From positions 124,001 to 188,000 of the forward strand of contig NZ_VEWL01000009.1 of assembly GCF_006376685.1 (NCBI RefSeq): a stretch of DNA of 64,000 bases. Direction: 5' to 3'. The DNA comes from Ochrobactrum teleogrylli. Lineage in GTDB: Bacteria > Pseudomonadota > Alphaproteobacteria > Rhizobiales > Rhizobiaceae. The translations under genes and the position numbers were made by a program. Under the pieces are notes generated by a model. The model did no database searches. It was not told the origin of the DNA and saw only the letters and a list, made by a program, of their open reading frames with translations. Of the stretch, positions 35,506 to 46,954 are shown piece by piece (the stretch's first letter is position 1; each line of letters starts with the position of its first letter).

Positions 35506-36118
35506 AGGGCAGGGCGTCGAAGCCCTCACCAAACCCCTTCAAATCCACGGGAATGCCGACGCCTTCTTCCGGTGTCTGGAAGACGATGAAGGTTGCGGCC
35601 TTGCCGGAACGCAGCGTCTTCAACAGCTCGTCTTCGAGAATGACTTCCGCATAGCAGCCGTCTTCGAAGCACCGCACGAAATAGGCGCGGCCAATATCCT
35701 TGCCGTCGACGTTGAGGCCGAGGCCGTTCGGCAGCAGAACGCCGAGCGGGGCCAGCACGCGCAGAATGCGCGCCTTGTTATCTGCGGTCTTCAGAACCAC
35801 GACCGAAAGGCCGAGTTCCGGACGCTTGGCGGCAACCACATTCTGGATTAGCGCGCATTGCTCGGTCTTGGCGCCAGCGGGCGTATCGCAAAGCACAGCC
35901 CAAGCGCCGTGCTGCGACTTCAGCTTGCCGCTTTGCTGCGGGTTGGACGGGGCCGCCTGCGACTGCGCAGCCGGGGCCTGATCCGGTGTCTGCAACGGCG
36001 CGGGCGTATTCTGCGCGGCGGACGGCAGGGTTGCGGCTGCGAGCGACAGGCTGACGCCAGCGGCAAGAGCCATCAGGCGCTGAAGAATCGGGCGGTTGGC
36101 AAGCATGCGGACAGTCAT
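35504..36118 (-). CDS. ialB: Invasion-associated locus B (IalB) family secreted protein
   Basis: A 204-residue exported protein. A signal peptide (RLMALAAGVSLSLAAATLPSAAQ, cleavage near residue 37) and a Pro/Gln/Ala-rich linker (about 38-65) precede the IalB domain (HGAWAVLCDTPAGAKTEQCA ... FVRCFEDGCYAEVILEDELL, with Cys pairs). Members occur in Bartonella and Brucella; Bartonella IalB contributes to erythrocyte invasion, while the Brucella role is not established. I chose the ATG at 36118 with GGAG five bases upstream. The repeat element described above abuts its stop. Confidence 0.85.
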   Translation of the reverse strand: MTVRMLANRPILQRLMALAAGVSLSLAAATLPSAAQNTPAPLQTPDQAPAAQSQAAPSNPQQSGKLKSQHGAWAVLCDTPAGAKTEQCALIQNVVAAKRPELGLSVVVLKTADNKARILRVLAPLGVLLPNGLGLNVDGKDIGRAYFVRCFEDGCYAEVILEDELLKTLRSGKAATFIVFQTPEEGVGIPVDLKGFGEGFDALP

Positions 36119-36555
36119 GAAATCTCCAGATCGAATCCCTGATCGAATCAGTGGGACGTTAACGCGCAGCATCAGCCATGAAAAGCAATCAGAGACGCGA
36201 TTATCAGTCATCGTCAATCATAGCTATCATTGCAACGGTGATATCGCCTGTTGGATCGATTGTCACGTAGCACGTGCGGCGAAACCTCTTTTCAAATCAT
36301 GGCTTCATTATGAGATTTACAGGTTTTTCCCAAGTTTTTGCCGGTTTACGGATGCGCAGGCATAAGGCTAGAAATCCGGGCGGAATTGGGAGTGGTTCCG
36401 TCGGCGGGCAAAAGCTGCGCGCAAAAATGCCGCACAGGAACATATTCGCCTTCCTTGCGGTGTGCGTTAAGGTGTGATTTGAACGCCGACGGGGGATGCG
36501 GCCGTCATTTGCGTCCGGCGTCCAGCCTGAAAGGGCGAAAAGGGAGAGAGTTCTG
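36119..36555. other. Divergent control region of ialB and ctaC
   Basis: A 437-base interval with no credible gene. It holds the promoters of leftward ialB and the rightward cytochrome oxidase cluster. Near-palindrome CACGTAGCACGTG lies near 36265-36277. I could not assign promoter boxes with confidence. Confidence 0.4.
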
Positions 36556-37440
36556 GTGGATAAGATTGTTGCCACAACGAAGGGCGCCGTCGTTGGTGCT
36601 CTTGCAGTGCTGTGGATGACCGGTGCCGCTTTTGCGGATCAGCCGCGTCCATGGGAATGGAGATTTCAGGACGCTGCAACGGGTATTGCCGAGCAGATTC
36701 ATTGGTTTGAGCGCTATACGCTCTGGTTCATTATTCCGGTTACGTTGCTGGTTCTGGCGTTGCTGGTTATCGTCGTGCTTCGCTTCCGGGCGAGCGTCAA
36801 TCCGGAACCATCGAAGACCAGCCACAATACGATGATCGAAGTGATCTGGACCGTCGGTCCCGTGATCATTCTTCTGTTCCTGGCTGTGCCGTCGTTCCAG
36901 CTTCTGACCGCGCAATATTCGCCGGAAGACCCGTCCCTGACGGTCAAGGCAACCGGCTACCAGTGGTATTGGGGCTATGAATATCAGGTCGACAATCCGG
37001 TCAGCTTTGACGCCCTTCTTCTGAAGGATGCCGATCGCGCCGCCGCGGGCAAAGAGGATAAGTCCCGCTATCCGCGCCTTCTGGCCGTCGACAATGAAGT
37101 GGTTGTTCCGGTCGGTGAAACCGTTCGCCTTCTGGTAACCGCCGCCGACGTGATCCATTCTTGGACCATTCCCGCCTTCGGCGTGAAGATGGATGCCGTT
37201 CCCGGCCGTATCAACGAAGCCTGGTTCAAGGCTGACAAGGAAGGCCTCTATTACGGTCAGTGCTCGGAGCTTTGCGGCAAGGATCATGGCTTCATGCCAA
37301 TCGCCGTGCGCGTTGTCTCGAAAGAGCAGTACCAGACATGGCTCGCCGCTGCGGGCTCGGATCTGAACGGCGCGAACAAGGCGCTGCAGGCTGCCGTCGA
37401 AGGTGGCGCAAACAATAAAGTGGCTGCGGCGGGTCTCTGA
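36556..37440 (+). CDS. coxB: Cytochrome c oxidase subunit II
   Basis: A 294-residue electron-entry subunit of aa3-type oxidase (also called ctaC). A signal peptide (TTKGAVVGALAVLWMTGAAFAD) precedes two membrane helices (TLWFIIPVTLLVLALLVIVV; IEVIWTVGPVIILLFLAVPS) and the periplasmic cupredoxin domain with the aromatic patch YQWYWGYEY and the Cu-A ligands in CSELCGKDHGFMP. I chose the GTG at 36556 (VDKIVATTKG, AGGGAG upstream) because the upstream in-frame ATG (36496) adds a non-conserved basic stretch before the signal. It is first in the cta operon. Confidence 0.95.
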   Translation: MDKIVATTKGAVVGALAVLWMTGAAFADQPRPWEWRFQDAATGIAEQIHWFERYTLWFIIPVTLLVLALLVIVVLRFRASVNPEPSKTSHNTMIEVIWTVGPVIILLFLAVPSFQLLTAQYSPEDPSLTVKATGYQWYWGYEYQVDNPVSFDALLLKDADRAAAGKEDKSRYPRLLAVDNEVVVPVGETVRLLVTAADVIHSWTIPAFGVKMDAVPGRINEAWFKADKEGLYYGQCSELCGKDHGFMPIAVRVVSKEQYQTWLAAAGSDLNGANKALQAAVEGGANNKVAAAGL

Positions 37441-37461
37441 TCCCGAACGCCAAACTGTTGA

Positions 37462-39135
<1,674 letters not shown>

Positions 39136-39151
39136 TCGCGCGAAGGGCATG

Positions 39152-39256
39152 AGCATTTCCAGCAAAAGTGCGAAGCGGTTTTGCGTAGGATAATGCGACA
39201 GGGAAAAGTGAGCATTTCCAGCAAAAGTGCGAAGCGGTTTTGCGTAGGATGATGCG
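39152..39256 (+). repeat. Tandem pair of ~46-base hairpin repeats (copies 3 and 4) in the coxA-ctaB gap
   Basis: Copies at 39152-39197 and 39211-39256 are nearly identical to each other and to copy 1 at 5992. The 361-base gap between coxA (39135) and ctaB (39497) holds these two units and about 240 further bases without a gene, where a ctaB promoter may lie. Confidence 0.85.
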
Positions 39257-39496
39257 ATGGGGAGGGGGAGGTCTGCAAAAGGCTTCGCCCTTTCCAACAA
39301 ATTGTGCTAAAGGCGGGCGACATTCTGTTCCGCCCATCGCGTTATGACCGTACTGGCAGGTTTGGCCTGCCGACAATTGCACGGCATTTCCGGCAGGAAC
39401 GGATGTTCTCCGGGAGGGACAAGTTGTGTTGGTTGTCGAACTGCATCGAACAAGATGCGGTGGTCGGACCGGTGAATTTGAGGTTGTTGAAGTCTA

Positions 39497-40453
39497 ATGT
39501 CGCTGGTGGAAAAAAACGTAAGCGTTTCAGGCCCGAATGACGCAGCCGCGTTCTCGGAAGCAACGGCGCGGGACTATCTGGTTCTGCTGAAGCCGCGTGT
39601 CATGTCGCTTGTGGTGTTCACGGGGCTGGTCGGCCTTGTCCTTGCTCCGGGCACGATGAACCCGGTTCTGGCTGCCATCAGCATTCTCTGCATCGCGGTT
39701 GGTGCGGGCGCATCCGGCGCGCTGAACATGTGGTACGACGCCGATATCGACGCGGTGATGAAGCGCACCCGCAGCCGCCCGATTCCAGCTGGTGTGATTG
39801 CACCCAATCAGGTTCTGGCTTTCGGTCTGACGCTGTCGGTCTTTTCGGTGCTGACGCTCGGCCTGATGGTCAATTGGCTGTCGGCAGCGCTTCTGGCCTT
39901 CACAATCTTCTTCTATGCCGTCATCTACACGATGTGGCTCAAGCGCTCGACGCCGCAGAATATCGTCATTGGCGGTGCTGCGGGCGCGTTCCCGCCGATG
40001 ATCGGGTGGGCTGCGGCAACGGGTGAGATCACCTGGGACAGCGTCGTGCTGTTCATGATCATTTTCCTCTGGACACCGCCGCATTTCTGGGCGCTGTCGC
40101 TGTTTTCGACCAATGATTACGAAGCCGCGCGCATTCCGATGATGCCGAATGTGAGGGGCGAGCTTTCGACCCGCCGTCAGGCGATGTTCTATACGCTGCT
40201 CATGGCGCCGGTCGGCGTGCTGCCATGGGTGATGGGCTTTGCAGGCCCGGTCTACGGTGCCGTATCGGTGCTGCTGGGCGGAGCCTTCATCTATTATGCC
40301 TGGCGCATGTGGATGGCCGCATCGCAGCCGGAAATGCTGATTGCCGCGCGCAAGCTGTTTCGCTTTTCGCTGGTGTATCTGTCCGGCCTGTTCGCGGTTA
40401 TGCTGGTCGAGGCGCTGACGTTGAAGGTGCTTCACGCCTTTGGAGTGTTGTAA
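39497..40453 (+). CDS. ctaB: Protoheme IX farnesyltransferase (haem O synthase)
   Basis: A 318-residue membrane prenyltransferase that adds a farnesyl group to haem b, making haem O for the aa3 oxidase. The UbiA-type motif [20 protein letters not shown] (Asp-rich) is at about residues 75-95; about nine membrane helices are predicted. Its stop shares one base with the ATG of the next gene. The product is used by subunit I and by haem A synthase elsewhere in the genome. Confidence 0.96.
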   Translation: MSLVEKNVSVSGPNDAAAFSEATARDYLVLLKPRVMSLVVFTGLVGLVLAPGTMNPVLAAISILCIAVGAGASGALNMWYDADIDAVMKRTRSRPIPAGVIAPNQVLAFGLTLSVFSVLTLGLMVNWLSAALLAFTIFFYAVIYTMWLKRSTPQNIVIGGAAGAFPPMIGWAAATGEITWDSVVLFMIIFLWTPPHFWALSLFSTNDYEAARIPMMPNVRGELSTRRQAMFYTLLMAPVGVLPWVMGFAGPVYGAVSVLLGGAFIYYAWRMWMAASQPEMLIAARKLFRFSLVYLSGLFAVMLVEALTLKVLHAFGVL

Positions 40454-40638
40454 TGGATAAAACGGCAGAAAATCCGGTTCATGAGAAGCTGGAACTGGTC
40501 GTGCCGACCGAGCAGCAGAAGAAAGCCCAGCGCAACCGGTCCTGGGGACTGGCAATTGCCTTGGCGCTGTTCGTGCTGCTCGTCTATGTCGGCACGATAG
40601 CAAAACTGGGTGCCAATATTCTGGTGCGGCCGCTCTGA
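40453..40638 (+). CDS. CoxF-like small membrane protein of the cta operon
   Basis: A 61-residue protein: a charged N-terminus (PTEQQKKAQRNRSWGL) and a single membrane helix (AIALALFVLLVYVGTIAKLG, about residues 33-52). Its ATG overlaps the ctaB stop by one base (TAATG), and ctaG follows 48 bases later. Short single-helix genes in this position are often annotated coxF; the role is not known, probably oxidase assembly or stability. Confidence 0.8.
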   Translation: MDKTAENPVHEKLELVVPTEQQKKAQRNRSWGLAIALALFVLLVYVGTIAKLGANILVRPL

Positions 40639-40686
40639 CAAACAGTTCGGGTTAGGCTGTTTCGGGAGGGAAACTGGGAGGAGACC

Positions 40687-41313
40687 ATGGCAGATCAGCA
40701 GAACAAAGACGATAAGCTCAAGCGGCAGCAGCGTTCCAACCGGACGATTGCGATTGCCTGCGTGTCTTTCTTCGTCTGCATGATCGGTGCGGCCTATGCG
40801 TCCGTCCCGCTTTACACGCTGTTCTGTCAGGTCACGGGCTATGGCGGCACGACGCAGCGCGTTGAGCAATATTCCGATACGATTCTCGACAAGACCATCA
40901 AGGTGCGTTTCGACGCCAATACGGCTAATGGCCTGCCCTGGGATTTCAAGCCGGTGCAGCGCGAAGTGACGGTGCGTATCGGCGAAACCACCATGATCAA
41001 GTATGAAGCGCGCAACCTGTTCGATGAAGCGACCTTTGGTCGTGCGAGCTTCAATGTCTCGCCGGGCCGGGCAGGCGCCTATTTCAACAAGGTCCAGTGC
41101 TTCTGCTTCACGGATACAACGCTGAAGCCGGGCGAAGACATGGAAATGCCGGTGGTTTTCTTCGTCGATCCGGAGATCGTCAACGATCCCGATCTGAAGG
41201 ATGTGAAGACCATCACACTTTCCTACACATTTTTCCCGATCGACAAGCCGAAGCCGGTTGCCGATGCAAAGGCCGCAACGAAGCCGGATGATGCGGCGAG
41301 CAATGGGGGATAA
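40687..41313 (+). CDS. ctaG: Cytochrome c oxidase assembly protein CtaG (Cox11 type)
   Basis: A 208-residue copper chaperone that delivers copper to the Cu-B site of subunit I. One N-terminal membrane helix ([20 protein letters not shown], about residues 18-38) anchors a periplasmic Ig-like domain with the copper motif [16 protein letters not shown] (CFCF). GGGAGGAG lies before the ATG. It sits between CoxF-like and subunit III genes, as in related genomes. Confidence 0.95.
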   Translation: MADQQNKDDKLKRQQRSNRTIAIACVSFFVCMIGAAYASVPLYTLFCQVTGYGGTTQRVEQYSDTILDKTIKVRFDANTANGLPWDFKPVQREVTVRIGETTMIKYEARNLFDEATFGRASFNVSPGRAGAYFNKVQCFCFTDTTLKPGEDMEMPVVFFVDPEIVNDPDLKDVKTITLSYTFFPIDKPKPVADAKAATKPDDAASNGG

Positions 41314-41540
41314 CGGGACGCCAGTTCCGAGGCGGCACATAATGCCGCAAAGACAAATGCGAAGACTGGTTTTATTGTCGGAATCAAACCGTTGGTAAAA
41401 CCGCTTGAATATTGACGGTATGCGGCATCTGGTCAGGGAGCCATCTGACGCAAAACATAGTCGCGCTTGCTTGTGTCCCTTGGCGGATTTCAGCAGGCAG
41501 GCACGAGAGAGGAGCCCCTCAGGGGATTACGGGGAGAGAC

Positions 41541-42419
41541 ATGGCGGACGTACACGAGAAGAACCACGATTATCACATCATAGCGCCCAGCCCTTGGCCG
41601 TTCCTGAGCTCGATGGGCGCTTTTGTGCTCGCAATCGGCGGCATCGCCTGGATGCGTTACATCAATGCGGGTGAGGTGCCGTTCTTCGGCCTGAACCTCG
41701 TCACGCCGTGGATTTTCTTCATCGGCCTCGCAATCGTGCTGTACTGCATGTATGGCTGGTGGGCGGATACCATCAAGGAAGGCAAGGAAGGTCATCATAC
41801 CCGCGTCGTGTCGCTGCATCTGCGCTACGGCATGATCATGTTCATCGCTTCGGAAGTGATGTTCTTCGTGGCATGGTTCTGGGCCTTCTTCGATGCAAGC
41901 CTCTTCCCGAACGAAGTTCATCAGGTGGCGCGCGCCACGTTTACGGGCGGCGTCTGGCCTCCGAAGGGCATCGAGGTTCTCGACCCGCTGCACCTGCCGC
42001 TCTACAACACTGTCATTCTGCTCCTGTCGGGCACGACGCTCACCTGGTCGCACCACGCGCTGCTGCACAACGACCGCAAGGGCATGATCACCGGCCTCGC
42101 TATCACCGTGGTGCTGGGCATTATCTTCTCGTTCGTGCAGGCCTATGAATACATGCACGCTCCGTTCGCGTTCAAGGACTCGATCTACGGCGCGACCTTC
42201 TTCATGGCCACCGGTTTCCACGGTTTCCACGTGATCATCGGCACGATTTTCCTTCTGGTCTGCCTGTTCCGCGCAATCGGTGGTGATTTCACGCCAAAGC
42301 AGCATTTCGGCTTCGAAGCCGCCGCCTGGTACTGGCACTTCGTTGACGTGGTCTGGCTGTTCCTGTTCTTCGCCATCTATGTCTGGGGTGGTTGGGGCGC
42401 GCCGATGCACGCCGGCTGA
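41541..42419 (+). CDS. coxC: Cytochrome c oxidase subunit III
   Basis: A 292-residue subunit (also ctaE) with seven predicted membrane helices that stabilises subunit I. Recognised by [20 protein letters not shown] at the N-terminus and by [20 protein letters not shown] and VWGGWG near the C-terminus. I chose the ATG at 41541 (GGGGAGAGAC upstream); the in-frame extension to 41412 is not conserved-looking. A terminator follows. Confidence 0.96.
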   Translation: MADVHEKNHDYHIIAPSPWPFLSSMGAFVLAIGGIAWMRYINAGEVPFFGLNLVTPWIFFIGLAIVLYCMYGWWADTIKEGKEGHHTRVVSLHLRYGMIMFIASEVMFFVAWFWAFFDASLFPNEVHQVARATFTGGVWPPKGIEVLDPLHLPLYNTVILLLSGTTLTWSHHALLHNDRKGMITGLAITVVLGIIFSFVQAYEYMHAPFAFKDSIYGATFFMATGFHGFHVIIGTIFLLVCLFRAIGGDFTPKQHFGFEAAAWYWHFVDVVWLFLFFAIYVWGGWGAPMHAG

Positions 42420-42439
42420 TTGGCCGTAATCTGAGTTTC

Positions 42440-42474
42440 AAGGCGGCCCTGGCAACATGGCCGCCTTTTGTTTT
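42440..42474 (+). terminator. Rho-independent terminator after subunit III
   Basis: The 9-base stem AAGGCGGCC (42440-42448)/GGCCGCCTT (42459-42467) with a 10-base loop is followed by TTGTTTT. Transcription of the following DUF983 gene may therefore partly depend on read-through or a separate promoter. Confidence 0.75.
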
Positions 42475-42503
42475 GAAACACCGTCAAGATCTTGGAGCGC
42501 GCG

Positions 42504-42911
42504 ATGCCTGATGCCAATCTCTATCCGCCGGTCGATCCGATCAAAAGCGGTATCGCCGGGCGCTGCCCGCGCTGCGGCGAGGGCAAGCTGTTCAACGGCT
42601 TTCTGACGGTCGCGCCGCGTTGCAATGCCTGCGGGCTGGATTATGCGTTTGCGGATTCCGGCGACGGTCCCGCGGCCTTCGTGATCCTGATCATCGGCTT
42701 TATCGTCGTCGGGCTGGCGCTTTGGATGGAAGTCAATATCGGCCCGCCGCTCTGGGTGCATTTCATTCTTTGGGTGCCGCTGGCGATCATTCTCAGCCTC
42801 GTCGCGATGCGATGGATGAAGGGTATTCTCATCAATATGCAATATCGCAACAAGGCCGCGCCCGGCACGATACAAAGAGGTGCCGATAGCCATCCGGATA
42901 CCAAAGAATGA
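42504..42911 (+). CDS. DUF983 family zinc-ribbon membrane protein
   Basis: A 135-residue protein. An N-terminal zinc ribbon (GRCPRCGEGKLFNGF ... RCNACGLDY, four Cys) is followed by two membrane helices (AAFVILIIGFIVVGLALWME and HFILWVPLAIILSLVAMRWM). DUF983 genes are often found beside cytochrome oxidase and SURF1 genes, suggesting a link to oxidase biogenesis, but function is unknown. I chose the ATG at 42504 with GGAG six bases upstream. Its stop overlaps the SURF1 start (ATGA). Confidence 0.85.
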   Translation: MPDANLYPPVDPIKSGIAGRCPRCGEGKLFNGFLTVAPRCNACGLDYAFADSGDGPAAFVILIIGFIVVGLALWMEVNIGPPLWVHFILWVPLAIILSLVAMRWMKGILINMQYRNKAAPGTIQRGADSHPDTKE

Positions 42912-43654
42912 CTGAGCGTCACGCATCGCGCCGCTTTCCATGGGGCGTTCTCATCGCATCGGGTATCGCGCTCGTCATCCTTCTGGCGCTTGGCACCTGG
43001 CAGGTGGAGCGGCTCTATTGGAAGGAAGCGCTGATCGCTTCCACCAATGAGCGCATCAAGGAACCGCCTTTGCCGCTGGTGGAGATGGAAAAGCTCTATA
43101 AGGAAAAGGGCACGGTCGAATATCTGCCTATGACCGTTTCCGGCACCTTCATGCATCAGGGCGAACGGCATTTCCTGTCCACCTATGAAGGTGCGGCAGG
43201 CTATAATGTCTATACGCCGCTGATGCTGGAAGACGGACGCTTCGTGCTGGTCAATCGCGGCTTCGTTCCCTACGAGAAGAAGGACCCGGCCACCCGCGCC
43301 GATGGCCAGCTGGACGGGCCGGTGAGCATAACCGGGCTGGCGCGCGACCCGCTATCCGCAAAGCCCGGTTTCTTCCTGCCCGAAAACGATATCGCCAAAA
43401 ATATCTTCTACTGGAAAGACTGGGCGGCGATGGCCGAAAGCGCCGATCTGCCGGATCTCAATCAGGTGGTGCCTTTCTTCATCGATGCCGACAGCAAGCC
43501 CAATCCGGGCGGTCTACCCATCGGCGGCGTGACGATCATCGATTTTCCCAACAATCATCTGCAATATGCTGTGACGTGGTACGGCCTCGCTCTGGCGCTG
43601 ATGGGGGTTGTCGGAACGTGGCTCTGGCGCTATCGAAAATCGCCAAGGGGTTGA
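42908..43654 (+). CDS. SURF1 family cytochrome oxidase biogenesis protein
   Basis: A 248-residue assembly factor implicated in haem a insertion into subunit I. Two membrane helices flank a periplasmic domain: WGVLIASGIALVILLALGTW near the N-terminus and YAVTWYGLALALMGVVGTWL at the C-terminus. The SURF1 hallmark segments (VNRGFVPYEKKDP, PNNHLQYAVTWYGLA) are present. The four-base overlap with DUF983 implies coupling. Confidence 0.94.
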   Translation: MTERHASRRFPWGVLIASGIALVILLALGTWQVERLYWKEALIASTNERIKEPPLPLVEMEKLYKEKGTVEYLPMTVSGTFMHQGERHFLSTYEGAAGYNVYTPLMLEDGRFVLVNRGFVPYEKKDPATRADGQLDGPVSITGLARDPLSAKPGFFLPENDIAKNIFYWKDWAAMAESADLPDLNQVVPFFIDADSKPNPGGLPIGGVTIIDFPNNHLQYAVTWYGLALALMGVVGTWLWRYRKSPRG

Positions 43655-43730
43655 CATTGGCCGCGTTGCGGCCCAACTCGGAGGCTAAAGATCTTAAGTA
43701 TTTCGTCACGCCGAACCTGCGAGCTTCTTC

Positions 43731-44786
43731 ATGACCGATCAGCGCCCCCCATTGGAAATTCGCCTTTGCGGTCCGCGCGGCTTTTGCGCTGGTGTTGACC
43801 GGGCGATCCAGATCGTCGTGCTGGCGCTGAAGAAATACGGCGCGCCGGTCTATGTCCGCCATGAGATCGTGCATAACCGCTATGTGGTCGAAGGGCTGCA
43901 ATCGCGCGGCGCGATCTTTGTCGAAGAGCTTGATGAAATCCCGGCGGAGCATCGCGATCAGCCGGTGGTTTTCTCGGCCCATGGCGTTCCGAAATCCGTG
44001 CCTGCCGATGCGGAATCGAAGAACCTCTTCTATCTCGATGCGACATGCCCGCTGGTTTCCAAGGTGCACAAGCAGGCCATGCGCCATCAGCGGCTTGGAC
44101 GCCATGTCATCCTGATTGGCCACTCCGGCCATCCGGAAGTCATCGGCACGATGGGCCAGCTGCCGGAAGGCGCTGTCACGCTGATCGAAACGGTCGAGGA
44201 CGCCCGCAACTGCCATTTTGCTGATGAGGATAATCTCGGTTTCGTCACGCAGACGACGCTCTCGGTGGACGATACCGCAGGCATTATCGAGGAATTGCAG
44301 GCGCGCTTCCCCAATCTTTCGGCTCCGGCTGCGGAATCGATCTGCTATGCCACCACCAACCGTCAGGATGCGGTTCGCGCGGCAGCGCCCGGCTGCGACC
44401 TGTTCCTGATTGTCGGTGCGCCGAATTCGTCCAATTCGAAACGTCTGGTCGAAGTAGCGGAAAAGGCGGGCGCGCGCATGTCCATGCTGGTGCAACGCGC
44501 GGCTGATATCGAGTGGGACAAGATCGGCGATATTTCGGTCGTCGGTCTTTCGGCGGGTGCTTCCGCCCCGGAAATCATCGTTGACGAAATCATCGCATCG
44601 TTCCGCGACCGCTTCGATGTGCGCATCGAACTGGCGGAAACGGCAGTGGAAACGGAAAACTTCCTTGTGAATCGTGAAATTCGCGATGTGGAACTGACGG
44701 TGCAGGATATGGCATTCGTCAATGGCGAGAACAGGGTTGTCGGCATTCCGAAACTGGCGCCCAAAATAATGCCCAAGGTCATATAG
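43731..44786 (+). CDS. ispH: 4-hydroxy-3-methylbut-2-enyl diphosphate reductase
   Basis: A 351-residue iron-sulfur enzyme, the last step of the MEP pathway, making IPP and DMAPP. The three cluster cysteines are in [28 protein letters not shown] and [13 protein letters not shown]; the active-site Glu-containing [12 protein letters not shown] and [11 protein letters not shown] segments are present. Length is somewhat longer than E. coli IspH (316) because of a C-terminal extension, typical of this order. It is followed by thrB 14 bases later. Confidence 0.96.
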   Translation: MTDQRPPLEIRLCGPRGFCAGVDRAIQIVVLALKKYGAPVYVRHEIVHNRYVVEGLQSRGAIFVEELDEIPAEHRDQPVVFSAHGVPKSVPADAESKNLFYLDATCPLVSKVHKQAMRHQRLGRHVILIGHSGHPEVIGTMGQLPEGAVTLIETVEDARNCHFADEDNLGFVTQTTLSVDDTAGIIEELQARFPNLSAPAAESICYATTNRQDAVRAAAPGCDLFLIVGAPNSSNSKRLVEVAEKAGARMSMLVQRAADIEWDKIGDISVVGLSAGASAPEIIVDEIIASFRDRFDVRIELAETAVETENFLVNREIRDVELTVQDMAFVNGENRVVGIPKLAPKIMPKVI

Positions 44787-44800
44787 GGGAAATAAGCGGC

Positions 44801-45781
44801 ATGGCCGTCTATACTGATATCAACGAAATCGAACTTGGCGCATTCCTGCAGCAATACGATATCGGCACGCTGACGTCCTATAAGGGCATTGCCGAGGGCG
44901 TGGAGAATACCAATTATCTCCTGCACACGACCTCCGGTTCCTTCATTCTGACGCTTTATGAAAAGCGCACCAACCGCGAAGACTTGCCGTTCTTTCTGGG
45001 CCTGATGCAGCATCTGGCCCGGCATGGCGTGGATTGCCCGCAGCCGGTGATACGCAGCGACGGCGAAACGATCGGCGAACTGGCCGGGCGTCCGGCGGCC
45101 ATCGTCACCTTTCTGGAAGGCATGTGGATGCGCAAGCCGACCGTGGCGCATTGCGAGGCCGTGGGCGAGGGACTGGCGCGCATGCATCTGGCAGGCGAGG
45201 ATTTCGCCATGCGCCGCCGCAACGGTCTGACGCTGCCCGACTGGCGCCCGCTGTGGAACCTGTCGCGCGAACGCGCCGATACGGTCGAACCGGGGCTGGT
45301 CGAAGAAGCCGAAGCCGATCTCGACTTTCTGGAAAAGCATTGGCCTGCCGAACTGCCGCACGGTGTGATCCATGCCGACCTGTTCCCGGACAATGTCTTT
45401 TTCCTCGGCGACAAGCTGTCGGGCTTCATCGATTTCTATTTCGCCTGCACCGATATTCTGGCCTATGACGTTGCCGTCTGCCTGAATGCGTGGTGCTTCG
45501 AAAAAGACTTTTCCTATAATCGCACCAAGGGCGCAGCGCTGTTGCGTGGTTACACATCGATCCGTCCGCTTTCGACGGCGGAGGCCGATGCGCTGCCGGT
45601 CCTCTCGCGGGGGGCTGCGGTGCGCTTCATGCTGACACGGCTTTATGACTGGCTGACCGTTCCCGACGGCAGCTTCGTCATGAAGAAGGACCCGATGGAA
45701 TATGTGCGCAAGATGCGCTTCCACCGCCAAATCGTTTCGGCTGCCGAATATGGGCTGGAACCGCAGGGAGCGGCTGCGTGA
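44801..45781 (+). CDS. thrB: Homoserine kinase (ThrB, choline-kinase-fold type)
   Basis: A 326-residue kinase that phosphorylates homoserine on the way to threonine. It belongs to the aminoglycoside-phosphotransferase-like fold type (not the GHMP type): [20 protein letters not shown] at the N-terminus, then the catalytic [20 protein letters not shown] and metal-binding [22 protein letters not shown] precedes the ATG. The gene overlaps rnhA at its stop. The product feeds threonine synthase, thrC, encoded about 9 kb away on the other strand. Confidence 0.94.
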   Translation: MAVYTDINEIELGAFLQQYDIGTLTSYKGIAEGVENTNYLLHTTSGSFILTLYEKRTNREDLPFFLGLMQHLARHGVDCPQPVIRSDGETIGELAGRPAAIVTFLEGMWMRKPTVAHCEAVGEGLARMHLAGEDFAMRRRNGLTLPDWRPLWNLSRERADTVEPGLVEEAEADLDFLEKHWPAELPHGVIHADLFPDNVFFLGDKLSGFIDFYFACTDILAYDVAVCLNAWCFEKDFSYNRTKGAALLRGYTSIRPLSTAEADALPVLSRGAAVRFMLTRLYDWLTVPDGSFVMKKDPMEYVRKMRFHRQIVSAAEYGLEPQGAAA

Positions 45782-46242
45782 AGCGGATCGAAGCCTATAC
45801 GGACGGCGCTTGCTCCGGCAATCCCGGCCCCGGCGGCTGGGGGGCGGTGCTGCGCTGGAACGGCAATGAGAAAGAGCTGAAGGGCGGCGAGGCCGAGACC
45901 ACCAACAACCGCATGGAGTTGATGGCGGCAATTTCGGCACTGTCGGCGCTGAAGGAACCTTGCGAAGTCGATCTCTATACGGACTCGGTCTATGTGCGCG
46001 ACGGTATTTCCGGCTGGATTGAAGGCTGGAAGCGCAATGGCTGGAAAACAGCGGCCAAGAAACCGGTGAAGAACGCCGAGCTATGGCAATTGCTGGATGA
46101 GGCGCGCAAGCCGCACAAGGTCAACTGGCACTGGGTCAAGGGCCATGCCGGGCACCCGGAAAACGAACGGGCCGACGAACTGGCCCGCGCCGGTATGGAG
46201 CCGTTCAAATATGGCGGCCACAAATCCTTGAAGGTGCTTTAG
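45778..46242 (+). CDS. rnhA: Ribonuclease HI
   Basis: A 154-residue enzyme that cuts RNA in RNA:DNA hybrids. The DEDD active site is visible: Asp in [18 protein letters not shown], Glu in [11 protein letters not shown], Asp in [11 protein letters not shown] and Asp in [14 protein letters not shown], with the catalytic His in WHWVKGH. The GTG start overlaps the thrB stop (GTGA). A terminator follows. Confidence 0.97.
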   Translation: MKRIEAYTDGACSGNPGPGGWGAVLRWNGNEKELKGGEAETTNNRMELMAAISALSALKEPCEVDLYTDSVYVRDGISGWIEGWKRNGWKTAAKKPVKNAELWQLLDEARKPHKVNWHWVKGHAGHPENERADELARAGMEPFKYGGHKSLKVL

Positions 46243-46258
46243 ACATCATTCTGGATAC

Positions 46259-46288
46259 TAAAAAGGGCGGTTTTCACCGCCCTTTTTT
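46259..46288. terminator. Bidirectional rho-independent terminator
   Basis: The stem AAAAGGGCGG (46261-46270)/CCGCCCTTTT (46277-46286) with loop TTTTCA ends in T6. It lies between rnhA and the convergent peroxiredoxin gene. Confidence 0.9.
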
Positions 46289-46296
46289 GCATTGGA

Positions 46297-46782
46297 TCAA
46301 AGCTGTTCGAGAATTCCGGCAGCAGCGGAGGTCACGGCCTGACCGGCCTGTTCCTCGATATTGAGCGTCTTGACCACGCCATCTTCGACGATGGCCGAAT
46401 AGCGCTTGGAGCGAATGCCAAGGCCGCCCGCGGTGGCGTCGAGTTCAAGGCCTGCTGCCTTGGTGAAAGTGGCCGAACCGTCTGCGAGATAAAGAATCTT
46501 GCCTTCGCCGCCGGTGCTCTGCGCCCATGCGCCCATGACGAAGGCGTCATTGACGGCGACGACCGCGATCTGGTCCACGCCCTTGGCGAGAATTGCATCG
46601 CGATTGTCGAGATAGCCCGGCAGGTGGTTGAGGCTGCAGGTCGGCGTGAAAGCGCCCGGAACGGCAAAGAGGACGACCTTCTTGCCTTTGAAGACTTCGT
46701 CGGTCGTCACTTCCTTGACACCGTCCGCAGTCTTGACCTTGAAGGTTGCTGCGGGAAGCGTGTCGCCAACTTTGATCGTCAT
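46297..46782 (-). CDS. Prx5-type peroxiredoxin
   Basis: A 161-residue thiol peroxidase. It begins with the Prx5 start TIKVGDTLPAATFKV, and the peroxidatic Cys lies in VPGAFTPTCSLNHLPGY (about residue 50). No clear resolving Cys is seen, so it may work as a 1-Cys enzyme with glutathione or a glutaredoxin partner, as many bacterial Prx5 proteins do. I chose the ATG at 46782, which has TCAGGAGAG just upstream. Confidence 0.92.
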   Translation of the reverse strand: MTIKVGDTLPAATFKVKTADGVKEVTTDEVFKGKKVVLFAVPGAFTPTCSLNHLPGYLDNRDAILAKGVDQIAVVAVNDAFVMGAWAQSTGGEGKILYLADGSATFTKAAGLELDATAGGLGIRSKRYSAIVEDGVVKTLNIEEQAGQAVTSAAAGILEQL

Positions 46783-46954
46783 CTGTTCTCTCCTGAGGGA
46801 AGGGGATAAATCGCCGTCTGATCCGCTGCCTGATTTTAAAACTGTCATTGCCGCACCGCGAAGTGCAGGCAGCGACAGTTAAACCGATAACGGGGCGCTC
46901 GACAATTTCAAAACGTTGATATTGCCATCAAAAAGGGCGAGGGCGCACACGCCT